DNA from: CAZABP01 sp964483245
GTDB lineage: Bacteria > Planctomycetota > UBA1135 > UBA2386
Assembly (NCBI GenBank): GCA_964483245.1
Contig: CAZABP010000002.1
Coordinates: forward strand, 124,001-188,000
Length of the DNA: 64,000 nt
Reading direction: 5' to 3'
Shown here: piece after piece, positions 7,841-15,790 of the stretch
Layout: each line of letters starts with the position of its first letter
How positions within the stretch are numbered: position 1 is the first letter of the stretch
Program-made: the position numbers and the translations under genes
The notes under the pieces: generated by a model
The model's database searches: none
What the model was told of the DNA's origin: nothing
The model's input: only the letters and a program-made list of their open reading frames with translations

Positions 7841-10774
7841 TCGCACGGGGCGGAAGCCGATCGTGGTCAGGCGGGTCTCGCAGCCGGTCCGGTCGCGGTT
7901 GGAGCAGCGCAGCTCGGCTGGCGTGGAGCTGAACGAGCCGCCGCGCACGCCCTGCAGATTCGTGATGCCGCCGGCGCGGAAGCCATCACCCGGCGCCTGC
8001 GCCTCGGTGTAGGGGATCGGATGATCCCGCACGATCTCGGCGACGTTGCCGAGCATGTCGTGTAGGCCGAACGGGTTCGGTGGGAACGACCCGATCGGCG
8101 CGGTCAGTTGCCATGGATCCTCGAACTGCCAGCCGGGATGGCCATCCTGCGGGCGCCGGCGCATCTGCGTCAGCGACTCCCGGCCGCAGAAGTTCACGAC
8201 CCCGTCGAGCAAAGCCGGCTCGGCGCCGGTGTACCACGGTGTGCTCGTGCCGCCGCGCGCGGCGTATTCCCACTGCGCCTCGGTCGGCAGCGCGAGTCCA
8301 CAGCTGCGCAGCGCCTCCTCGATCTCCTGCGGCGTCACCGTCTCGACCGGGAGCAGGCCGAGCATCATGTCGAGCCGCTGCGGATAGCGGGAGCGCCAGA
8401 TCGCGCCGCGCTCGAGACCGCAGAGCCGCAGCAGCTGGTCGACGGTGACCTCGTGCTTGGCGATCAGGAACGGCGCCAGCACGATCTCGTGCACGGGACC
8501 TTCGAAGTCGAACGCACGCGCATCGACGTGCCCCTGGCCGTCCGGTTCGCCGGCGGCCGGCTTGCGCGCGCCGAGCCGCGCCGTGCCGCCTGGCAGCAGG
8601 ACGAACACGATCGCCGTGCCGCGGTCGAGCTGCAGTGCGCCATCCGGACCACGGCGCGGCGGCTCGCCGCTGAGCAGATGCGCGAACTCCTGCAGGCCGC
8701 TGTGCGGGTCGCGCCCGAGCGGCACCAGGCCGGCCTGCGGAGCGATCCGCAGTCCGCCGTACTGAGGGCTCACTTCCGGATCGCCGATCTCGGCGATCAC
8801 CTGCTCCCAGTGCGCGCGTGGTGCTTCGAGCGAGCGCGGCAGGACCGTCGCGACATGTTCGCGCCAGCGTTCGACCGCGGGCAGCGAGCCTCCCGGTTTG
8901 CACAGGTCGTCGAGCTGCTCCAGCAGCACGACCAGCGTGTCGTGCTCCCACTGCTGCGCCGGATCCCGGAAGCGCCAGGTCAGCCGATCGTCCAGCTCGC
9001 GCGCGAGTTCATCGGCCCGGGTGCGCGTCCGCTCCAGCGTGTACTCCAGCCGTCGCCGCTCGTGCTCATCCGTCGCACGCTCGAGTTCACGCTGCAATGG
9101 CTCGAGCTCGGCGCGCAGCGAGTCGTGCTCGCGCGCCGAGGGATGTTCGCGGCGGTCCCGCGTGCGGTCGTCGTCGGTGTACGGCAGCGCCGCCAGACGC
9201 AGTTCCGCCAGCCGCGCTTCGTGTTGGACCCGCCGTGCGACCAGCGCCCGCGCGACGTCGAGCCAGGCATCCAGCTCGGCAGCGTGGCTCGGGTCGTAGC
9301 CGCGCACGGTGAACCGGTTCTCCACGTACTGCTTGGCCAGCTGCACGTCGGACATGCGCCGGTAGTTCGCCAGCGAGCGGGAGAGCTGCACGTTCTGCCA
9401 CAGCGCGACCGCGACGCCGCCGAGCAGCACCAGCGCGAGGGCACCGCTCAAGCCGGCGATCAGCGGATTGCGCCGTGCCCAGCGCCGCAGGCGTTCGCGC
9501 CGTGTGATCCGCCGCGCGGCGACCGGGCGGTAGTGGAGGAACGCGCGCAGATCCGCCGCCAGCGCGTCGGCGGTCGCGTAGCGGCGCGCGCGTTCCTTCT
9601 CGAGCGCCTTCATCGCGATTGCGGCGAGGTCCGGGGCGAGCTCGGGGTTCAGCCGCTGCGGGTCCTCAGGGTCGGCGTCGGCGACGCGACCGAGCACCTC
9701 ACGCGTCGTGCGGCCGTCGAACGCGCGCTTCGCGGTCAGCGCCTCGTACAGCGTGGCGCCGAGCGAGAACACATCGGCCTGACCATCGACGGCGCCCGGC
9801 TGCGCTTCGATCTGTTCCGGCGCGATGTAGTGCGGGGTGCCGGCGAAGTCGCCGGTCAGCGTCAGGGACGGCAACCCCTGCTCGCGCGCGAGCCCGAAGT
9901 CGGTCAACACCGCGGTGCCGTCCGGACGGATCAGGATGTTGGACGGCTTGACGTCACGATGGACCACGCCGGCGCGGTGGGCATGCGCGAGCGCGTCGGC
10001 GACCTGCAGCAGCAGCGTCACGACGACCTCGACGTAGCCGCGCGACCACAGCGGTGCTGGGGTCGCGTCGGGCGGCGGCAGCGCGCAGCCACGCGCCTGC
10101 ATCTCGGCGTGCAACGCCGCGGCGAACGTCGCGCCACTGCGCTGCTCGCGTGGCAGCTCTCTCACCGCCGCGACGCGGCGACCACGACGCCGCGAAGCCG
10201 GCGGACCTGGCACCGCTGCGGCGGCGACGTTCGCCGACGGGGCGTATGACCAGTCTCCAGGGAGTTCGCCGAGCCGGCGCAGGATCGCATCCAGCGGCGC
10301 GCCGGCGACCAGATCCATCGCGAACCAATGCACGTCGCCGTCGGACGCGACCGCGTGCACGGTCACGATGCCGGAATGCCGCAGCCGCGCCGCGGTCTCC
10401 GCCTCGCGCTGGAACCGCGCGATCGCGGTCGGATGCAGCGTCAGGTGCGCGGGCAGGACCTTGATCGCGACGCGCCGGTTCAGCGACACCTGCAGCGCTT
10501 CGTAGACGACGCCCATGCCGCCGCGGCCGAGCTCGCGCAGCAGCCGGAACTCACCCAGCATCCGGGCGGGGGCGGCCTCCGGCGCAGGATCCGGAGCCGG
10601 CTCTTCGAGCATCGGTTCGAGCAGGTCGCGCAGCTCCGGATGCTCGGCGAGCAGCTGCTCGGGCGGGATCGGCGGCTCTGCATCCCGCCAGCGCAACCAG
10701 GCGGACAGCGCACGCTCGAGTCTGCTGGCGGTGCTGTCCGCGCTGCCCGAACTGCCCGAGCGTGGCTCCGTCAC
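7826..10774 (-). CDS. Ser/Thr protein kinase with transmembrane segment and C-terminal SUMF1 domain
   Basis: A 982-residue kinase of the same design as the one at 4140. The kinase domain (from about residue 73) has GRGGMG at 83-88, the VAIK lysine K105, HRDVKPSN at 272-279 and DFG at 292-294. The distance from the hinge (MDLVAG, about 153) to HRD is about 70 residues longer than in the first kinase, owing to a Pro/Arg/Ala-rich insert near 170-240. A membrane helix follows the kinase, then a charged coiled-coil region and a C-terminal SUMF1-like domain ending GFRPVRTLGV. GTG at 10774 is the start: it overlaps the TGA of the ECF sigma gene (GTGA), which implies translational coupling. The last codons sit inside a palindromic hairpin. 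Confidence 0.92.
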   Translation of the reverse strand: MTEPRSGSSGSADSTASRLERALSAWLRWRDAEPPIPPEQLLAEHPELRDLLEPMLEEPAPDPAPEAAPARMLGEFRLLRELGRGGMGVVYEALQVSLNRRVAIKVLPAHLTLHPTAIARFQREAETAARLRHSGIVTVHAVASDGDVHWFAMDLVAGAPLDAILRRLGELPGDWSYAPSANVAAAAVPGPPASRRRGRRVAAVRELPREQRSGATFAAALHAEMQARGCALPPPDATPAPLWSRGYVEVVVTLLLQVADALAHAHRAGVVHRDVKPSNILIRPDGTAVLTDFGLAREQGLPSLTLTGDFAGTPHYIAPEQIEAQPGAVDGQADVFSLGATLYEALTAKRAFDGRTTREVLGRVADADPEDPQRLNPELAPDLAAIAMKALEKERARRYATADALAADLRAFLHYRPVAARRITRRERLRRWARRNPLIAGLSGALALVLLGGVAVALWQNVQLSRSLANYRRMSDVQLAKQYVENRFTVRGYDPSHAAELDAWLDVARALVARRVQHEARLAELRLAALPYTDDDRTRDRREHPSAREHDSLRAELEPLQRELERATDEHERRRLEYTLERTRTRADELARELDDRLTWRFRDPAQQWEHDTLVVLLEQLDDLCKPGGSLPAVERWREHVATVLPRSLEAPRAHWEQVIAEIGDPEVSPQYGGLRIAPQAGLVPLGRDPHSGLQEFAHLLSGEPPRRGPDGALQLDRGTAIVFVLLPGGTARLGARKPAAGEPDGQGHVDARAFDFEGPVHEIVLAPFLIAKHEVTVDQLLRLCGLERGAIWRSRYPQRLDMMLGLLPVETVTPQEIEEALRSCGLALPTEAQWEYAARGGTSTPWYTGAEPALLDGVVNFCGRESLTQMRRRPQDGHPGWQFEDPWQLTAPIGSFPPNPFGLHDMLGNVAEIVRDHPIPYTEAQAPGDGFRAGGITNLQGVRGGSFSSTPAELRCSNRDRTGCETRLTTIGFRPVRTLGV

Positions 10775-11415
10775 CGGCGCACCTCCGCTTCGGCCAGCAC
10801 ATTCGCGACGTCGCCGCGGCGGAGGCGATCGATGTTGCGCGCGAGCCGCGGCAGCACGCGCTGGTAGCGCATCCGGGCGGCATCCTCGGCGATCCCGAGT
10901 TCGGCGCCGATCGCGGCGAACGAGAGCTGCTCCCAATCGCGCAAGCGCACGACCGCGCGGTCGTCCGGCGGCAGCAGCTCGATCCCGAGCCGGATCCATG
11001 CGCGCTCCTCGTCGCGGTGCGCGGCGCTGCTCGGGCGCGTGACCGACCGTGCCGGTTGGTCGAGCGCGAGGATCGTGTCGCCGGGCAGATCGCGTTCGCG
11101 CGCGACTTCGCGCTTGCCGCGCTGCCAGTGGACCGCGTGGTCGCGCAGCACGTTCTCGGTGATCCGGGCCAGCAGCGCGCGGAACTGGTCCAGATCGGCC
11201 GTCGTGAACCGCGGTCCGTAGCGCAGCGCTTCGACCATCGCCTCCTGGACGTAGTCGTCTGCCTCGCCACGGCTGCGCAGCAGCGGACCGAGCCGCATCG
11301 CGACGTAGCTGCGGACCCACGGCAGGTCGCGGGCGAGCAGCGCCCGCAGCGCTGCCTCGTCGCCCGACTGCAGTCGGCTCAGCCAGAGCTGCGTATCGGC
11401 GCCCGTCTCCGCCAT
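10771..11415 (-). CDS. ECF-type sigma factor coupled to the downstream kinase gene
   Basis: A 214-residue sigma factor. Region 2 includes LPWVRSYVAMRLGPLLRSRG and DDYVQEAMVEALRY; region 4 includes LLPPDDRAVVRLRDWEQLSF and the HTH segment AAIGAELGIAEDAARMRYQR. A Gln/Arg-rich stretch separates the two regions. It is the first gene of a two-gene operon: its TGA overlaps the GTG of the SUMF1-kinase gene by four bases. Here sigma and kinase share a transcript, whereas in the neighbouring module they are divergent. No anti-sigma factor is visible, so the kinase is the likely regulator. Targets are unknown. Confidence 0.9.
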   Translation of the reverse strand: MAETGADTQLWLSRLQSGDEAALRALLARDLPWVRSYVAMRLGPLLRSRGEADDYVQEAMVEALRYGPRFTTADLDQFRALLARITENVLRDHAVHWQRGKREVARERDLPGDTILALDQPARSVTRPSSAAHRDEERAWIRLGIELLPPDDRAVVRLRDWEQLSFAAIGAELGIAEDAARMRYQRVLPRLARNIDRLRRGDVANVLAEAEVRR

Positions 11416-11588
11416 GGCGACGGAGTTTCAGCCTGCACAAGGGGGGGCACAAGCCGCAGTGCGGCAAGCACTTGCGGATTTCTCGCCACCCGCCTGTTCG
11501 GTTCGCGCCCGGGCGTGGCTGTGGAGGACATCGCGGACTGCGCCGTGGGGTGCGGCCGCGACCGAACCCCATACCCGGAGACAGATCG

Positions 11589-13442
11589 ATGCATCCGATT
11601 CCCAGCCATGCCCGGACGAAGACTCGCTCCGGGCGCACGTTCGCGACCGCAGCAGTCCTGCTGCTCGGTCTTGCCGCCTGCGGCAGCGGTGGTGGTGGTG
11701 GCGCGCCGCCGATCCTGAGCCTGAACCTGACCGGCACCGGCCTGAAGAGCCTCAGTGCCGAGCCGATGGCCGGTCACGAGATGACCGTCGAGGTCGCGCT
11801 CGCCGCGTCCGGCGAGGCGCGTGACGTCGGTCTCGCGTTCTATGTCATCAACAAGTCGGACCTCGACGACGAGGTCGACGAGCCGCGGCAGTTCCTGGTC
11901 GATGAGAGCGTGCTCCCGGTCGTGCCGGCCGGCAACAGCACGCACCAGGCGACGCTGATCGTGCCGGCCGACCTGCAACCGATCGGGAAGTACGTGTTGG
12001 TCGCGCGGATCGACCCGATGGACCTGATCCGCGAGACGAACGAAGAGGACAACCTGCCCGGCGCCGGTTCGCCCGACATCGTCATCGACATCGACGACAG
12101 CCTGAAGAACACGCCGGACCTGACGCTCGAGAGCGTCACGCTCGACACCCCGTCGGCGGTGCTCGAGCAGAACCAGAACCTCGGCACGATGCGTGGACTC
12201 GGCGACGTGCCGAACCATCACTTCGGTGCGACGGCGCTGATCCGGACCACCTGCGCGTTGGCGCAGTCGCGACTGGAGATGTCGGTCGCGCTCGAGGTCT
12301 CGAGCGGGAGCTGGCAGGCGTTGCAGATCTGGGAGCCGAATCTGTCGCGGCACGTGACGAGCTGGTTCGTGCCGGAGCTGCGCGCCGACCAACCGAACGA
12401 CGTGCATCTCGACGTCATGATCCCCGAGGCGCTGCGCACGCGCCTGATCCAGGACATCGAGCGCAGCAAGCAGAACGTCTACAACCTGCGCTTCACGCTG
12501 AACGGCGGCAACAGCATCAAGGAGTGGGAGAACGGCTGCCAGCGGTTCCAGCACCGCGCCGACAACGAGATCGTGGTGCAGATCGCGCTGGTCCCGCCCG
12601 GCAACGCGCCGTCGACCGGGATCGCGTGGGCGGAGGACTTCCACAAGTTCTGGGCGAACTCGACGTTCGGCGTCGGGGTCGACTTCCACGCCGGCACGTC
12701 GGTCGACAAGCGCGGCCTGATCGGCGAGCTGAACGCCGCGGTGCCGGTGCGGCTGTTCAAGCAGGACTTCGACTTCGTGTCGTCGGATCTGTATGCGCGC
12801 GCGGCGCCGCACGACACGACGCAGTCGCGGTTCAGCTTCGACGTCAAGGTCGTCGGGGTGTCGGTCTACTCGAAGCTGGTCGTCGATCCGGTCTACGAGT
12901 GGAACGAGACGCCGTTCAAGGCGGTCAAGTCGATCGAGAAGCGTTCGATCGTGTTCGTCGGCCCGGTCCCGATCGAGCTGCGTGCCGGCGCGACGGGTGA
13001 GATCGGCGTCAACCTGAAGTTCCGCGTCGACACCAAGTCGGCGATGCTGGAAGGGCAGCCGTACTTCACGCTGTCGGCGTTCGCGTCGGCCGGGGTCAAC
13101 CTGGTCGCCGTCAGTGCCGGGATCCGTGGCGACGTCGAGCTGCTCGGCGACACGTTGACCGCGGCCACGACGGCCGAGCTCGCGATCACGAATGCAGGTC
13201 GTTATCTGGACGGGCGCATCCTGCTGAACGCGACCAACGAGCTGCGCGGTCCGAGCGGACGGCTCTACCTGTTCGTCACGTATCCGGGCGTGAAGCTGTG
13301 CAAGGTGCTCGGCGCCACGGTGCCGTGCGGCATCGTGACACACCGCAAGGAGCACACGATCGCCAAGTTCGAGACGTTCAAGAAGAACGACGTGCTGTTC
13401 AACAAGGGCTTCACGGCGTTCCGCGTCGACCTGCAGAACTGA
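11589..13442 (+). CDS. CARDB-like lipoprotein with beta-rich C-terminal region
   Basis: A 617-residue predicted lipoprotein. A basic N-terminus leads into a hydrophobic core and the lipobox LAAC, followed by a Gly-rich tether, so it should be lipid-anchored. Residues of about 40-165 read as a CARDB/Ig-like beta-sandwich (GHEMTVEVALAASG, then IGKYVLVARIDPM and the closing ETNEEDNLPG typical of CARDB repeats). The remaining 400 residues are beta-strand rich and end with a Cys-containing segment (PGVKLCKVLGATVPCGI). The ATG at 11589 follows CCGGAGA at suitable spacing. It is followed after 16 bases by the HEAT-repeat protein, probably in one operon. Function unknown; a surface adhesion or carrier role is possible but unproven. 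Confidence 0.8.
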   Translation: MHPIPSHARTKTRSGRTFATAAVLLLGLAACGSGGGGGAPPILSLNLTGTGLKSLSAEPMAGHEMTVEVALAASGEARDVGLAFYVINKSDLDDEVDEPRQFLVDESVLPVVPAGNSTHQATLIVPADLQPIGKYVLVARIDPMDLIRETNEEDNLPGAGSPDIVIDIDDSLKNTPDLTLESVTLDTPSAVLEQNQNLGTMRGLGDVPNHHFGATALIRTTCALAQSRLEMSVALEVSSGSWQALQIWEPNLSRHVTSWFVPELRADQPNDVHLDVMIPEALRTRLIQDIERSKQNVYNLRFTLNGGNSIKEWENGCQRFQHRADNEIVVQIALVPPGNAPSTGIAWAEDFHKFWANSTFGVGVDFHAGTSVDKRGLIGELNAAVPVRLFKQDFDFVSSDLYARAAPHDTTQSRFSFDVKVVGVSVYSKLVVDPVYEWNETPFKAVKSIEKRSIVFVGPVPIELRAGATGEIGVNLKFRVDTKSAMLEGQPYFTLSAFASAGVNLVAVSAGIRGDVELLGDTLTAATTAELAITNAGRYLDGRILLNATNELRGPSGRLYLFVTYPGVKLCKVLGATVPCGIVTHRKEHTIAKFETFKKNDVLFNKGFTAFRVDLQN

Positions 13443-13458
13443 GTCGAGGGCGAGTCCG

Positions 13459-15282
13459 ATGCGCAACCAAGAAGACCGGAAGTTCTCGCGCGGCCTGGTG
13501 CTCGGGCTCGCCATGCTCTGTTGCAGTGCGGCGCTGATCGTCGTGCTGGTCGCGCGCGGCGGCGCGCCGCTGCCGCCGTCCGCCGACGCGGCGTCGGCGG
13601 CGGCACAGCCGCGGTGGACCGAGGGCGCGGAGCTCGCCTACCAGTTCCGCGCGACGGCGGACATGGAGCTGACGCTGGAGGACCAGCCGCGTGCGCAACA
13701 GGTGCGCAGCGACGTCGAGGCCTGGCTGCGGATCCAGGTGTTCGAGGTGGCTGCGGGTGCGGCGCAGCTCGGGGTGCAGTTCGACCGCGTGCAGCGGCGC
13801 ACCGACGGCGAGCAGGACCCGGCGGCGAACCGCCGGCTGGAGACGCCGTTCGCCGTGCAGGTCGCGGCGGACGGCAGGTTCGCGCAGTTCGAGTTCCCGC
13901 GCTCGCTGCCGGACGAGGAGCGCCGGCAGCTCGCCGAGTGGCTGCGGACATTCGAGGTCGTGTTGGCGCCGGACGCGCGCGAGCGGTGGGCCGCCGAGCA
14001 GGCGCATGAGAACGGGACCTATCTCGCGCGCTACGAGCAGAGCGGGCAGCGGATCGAGCGGCGCAAGCACCGTTACGTCGCCGCGGCGGGAGCCGCGCAG
14101 GTCGAGCTCGAGGAGTCGGTGCTGCAGGCGGAGTTCGCGGCGGCGAGCTGGCTCGAGCGCGCCGAGCTCGTCGAGCGTCTCCGGCTGCAGCAGCCTGGCA
14201 CGATGGCTGCGCGGATCCAGACTCGGGCGACGCTGCAACGCAGCGCGCGGCCGGCGCAGGAGTTCGTCGCGGCGACGGCAGCGGCGGCCATCGCCAACGG
14301 CGAGGCGCGGCTGGCCGTGTTGAACGCGCCGCCGCCGGCGGTCCCGGCAACGCCCGCACAGCGGGCCGAGTTCGAAGCGCTACTGGCCGGCCTGGCCGCC
14401 GCAGAGCGCGTCGAGCCGGCAGTGCTGCATGCGCTGCGGGACCTCATGCGCGCACATCCGGAGCTGGCCGAGCTCGTGCACGCGGAGCTTCGCCATCGGC
14501 GGCTGTCCGGCCTGGGGGCCGGGATCGCACTGCACGCGCTCGAGCTGGCGGCCAACGATGAGGCGCGCCGCGCCCTGGCCGGGATCGCCGGCGACGGGGC
14601 GGTCGTGCGCGAGGATCGCCTGCGCGCGCTGGTCGCGATCAGCGGCGCTGGCGCCGCCGACGCCGGCGTGCGCGCCGAGCTGTGGAAGTTGCACGCGGAT
14701 CAGGCGGATGCCGCGGCGCGGGAACGGGCGACGACGGCGCTGCTGGCGCTCGGCGCCATCGGCCGCGCGATGCGGGAGACGAAAGCTGCGGACTATGCAG
14801 CGCTGCGCGAACAGCTCGCGCTCGCGCTCCAAGCGGCGCCGGACTTCGCTGCCGTCGGCGGGGCCCTGTCGGCGATCGGCAACAGCGGCGATCCGACGCT
14901 CGCGCCGCTGGTCGAGCCGCAGCTCGATGCTGCCATGCCGGCCGTGCGTGCCCGCGCTGCACACGCGCTGGCGCAACTCGGTGATCCGGGGGTCAGCCGC
15001 AGGCTCGGCGACCGCCTGCGTGTCGAGCCGGACGGCGCCGTCCGCGCGGCACTCGTCGACGGGCTGGCTGCACTCGGCGGCAACGAGCCGGGCCAGATCG
15101 ATCAGATCGCGGCACGGATCGCCGACGAGCCGGACGCCGGCTGCCGCCTCGCGATGGCGCGCTACCTGACGCCGCACCTGCAGGATCGCCCAGCCCTGCG
15201 CGCCACGCTCGCCGACGTGCTCGCCCGCGAGTCCGACCAGCGCGTGCAGAAGCACCTCGCCGCGAAGCTGTCCAACCTCTAG
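13459..15282 (+). CDS. Membrane-anchored HEAT-repeat protein, possibly vitellogenin/lipid-transfer-like
   Basis: A 607-residue protein with an N-terminal membrane anchor (residues about 12-32) and a periplasmic or exterior body. Residues of about 50-230 look beta-rich (ELAYQFRATADMELTLED, then AQLGVQFDRVQRRTDG). Residues of about 260-600 are alpha-helical repeats: HEAT-like pairs such as AMPAVRARAAHALAQLGDPG and the preceding helices. A beta-barrel-like front followed by a helical superhelix is the plan of the vitellogenin N-terminal (large lipid transfer protein) module, also known from some bacteria. I infer that resemblance from layout and have not tested it. It is probably an operon partner of the CARDB-like lipoprotein. 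The frame is intact, and a G-rich repeat region follows. Confidence 0.7.
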   Translation: MRNQEDRKFSRGLVLGLAMLCCSAALIVVLVARGGAPLPPSADAASAAAQPRWTEGAELAYQFRATADMELTLEDQPRAQQVRSDVEAWLRIQVFEVAAGAAQLGVQFDRVQRRTDGEQDPAANRRLETPFAVQVAADGRFAQFEFPRSLPDEERRQLAEWLRTFEVVLAPDARERWAAEQAHENGTYLARYEQSGQRIERRKHRYVAAAGAAQVELEESVLQAEFAAASWLERAELVERLRLQQPGTMAARIQTRATLQRSARPAQEFVAATAAAAIANGEARLAVLNAPPPAVPATPAQRAEFEALLAGLAAAERVEPAVLHALRDLMRAHPELAELVHAELRHRRLSGLGAGIALHALELAANDEARRALAGIAGDGAVVREDRLRALVAISGAGAADAGVRAELWKLHADQADAAARERATTALLALGAIGRAMRETKAADYAALREQLALALQAAPDFAAVGGALSAIGNSGDPTLAPLVEPQLDAAMPAVRARAAHALAQLGDPGVSRRLGDRLRVEPDGAVRAALVDGLAALGGNEPGQIDQIAARIADEPDAGCRLAMARYLTPHLQDRPALRATLADVLARESDQRVQKHLAAKLSNL

Positions 15283-15390
15283 TTGGGGTTGGGGAAGGGG
15301 GCGGGGAAAGGGGAAAGCGGGAACGGGACGGGCCCGGGCCCGGGCCCGGGCTGGGGGAAGGCGAGGAAAGGGAAGGGGATGGGGATGGGG
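15283..15390 (+). repeat. G-rich low-complexity tract with GGGCCC repeats
   Basis: Immediately after the HEAT-protein stop the + strand is nearly all purine, with more than a dozen runs of three or more G separated by short spacers, plus three tandem GGGCCC blocks. No gene is present. Such DNA can form G-quadruplexes on the + strand. It may also explain why assembly fails nearby. Confidence 0.8.
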
Positions 15391-15400
15391 TTCAGGCGGA

Positions 15401-15783
15401 TTCGCAGGCTCGTGCTCTCGCGTGGCCGGTTGGGGGTCTGACCCCCTCGTGTTCGCAGGCTCGTGCTCTCGCGAAGCCGGTTGGGGTCTGACCCCTTCGT
15501 GTTCGCAGGCTCGTGCTCTCGCGTGGCCGGTTGGGGTCTGACCCCTTCGTGTTCGCAGGCTCGTGCTCTCGCGAAGCCGGNNNNNNNNNNNNNNNNNNNN
15601 NNNNNNNNNNNNNNNNNNNNNNNNNNNNNNNNNNNNNNNNNNNNNNNNNNNNNNNNNNNNNNNNNNNNNNNNNNNNNNNNGCCGGTTGGGGTCTGACCCC
15701 TTCGTGTTCGCAGGCTCGTGCTCTCGCGAAGCCGGTTGGGGTCTGACCCCTTTGTGTTGCGAAGCCGGTTGGGGTCTGACCCC
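15401..15783. repeat. 50-bp tandem repeat array with palindromic GGGGTCTGACCCC core
   Basis: The unit reads TTCGCAGGCTCGTGCTCTCG, then CGAAGCCGG or CGTGGCCGG, then TTGGGGTCTGACCCC and TTCGTG. Six copies of the palindromic core are readable, at 15432-15446 (a longer variant), 15483-15495, 15533-15545, 15688-15700, 15738-15750 and 15771-15783. The period is exactly 50 bp except for the last copy, which is 33 bp after the one before. Spacers are part of the repeat and do not vary, so this is not CRISPR. Because 50 is not a multiple of 3, no frame repeats, and apparent ORFs through it are artefacts. The true copy number is hidden by the assembly gap. Confidence 0.9.
15581..15680. other. Assembly gap of exactly 100 N
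   Basis: One hundred N lie inside the tandem array, flanked on both sides by repeat units. A round 100 is the usual placeholder for a scaffold gap of unknown length, so the array may be much longer or shorter than shown and could hide other sequence. Confidence 0.98.
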
Positions 15784-15790
15784 TTTGGGA

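Noticed and set aside
8108..10249. Long + strand open frame of 713 codons opposite the second kinase
   Set aside because: It is an antisense shadow with the same biased composition; the kinase motifs lie on the minus strand.
15401..15783. Possible CRISPR array from regular repeats
   Set aside because: The whole 50-bp unit repeats with no variable spacers, and no cas genes are in the window.
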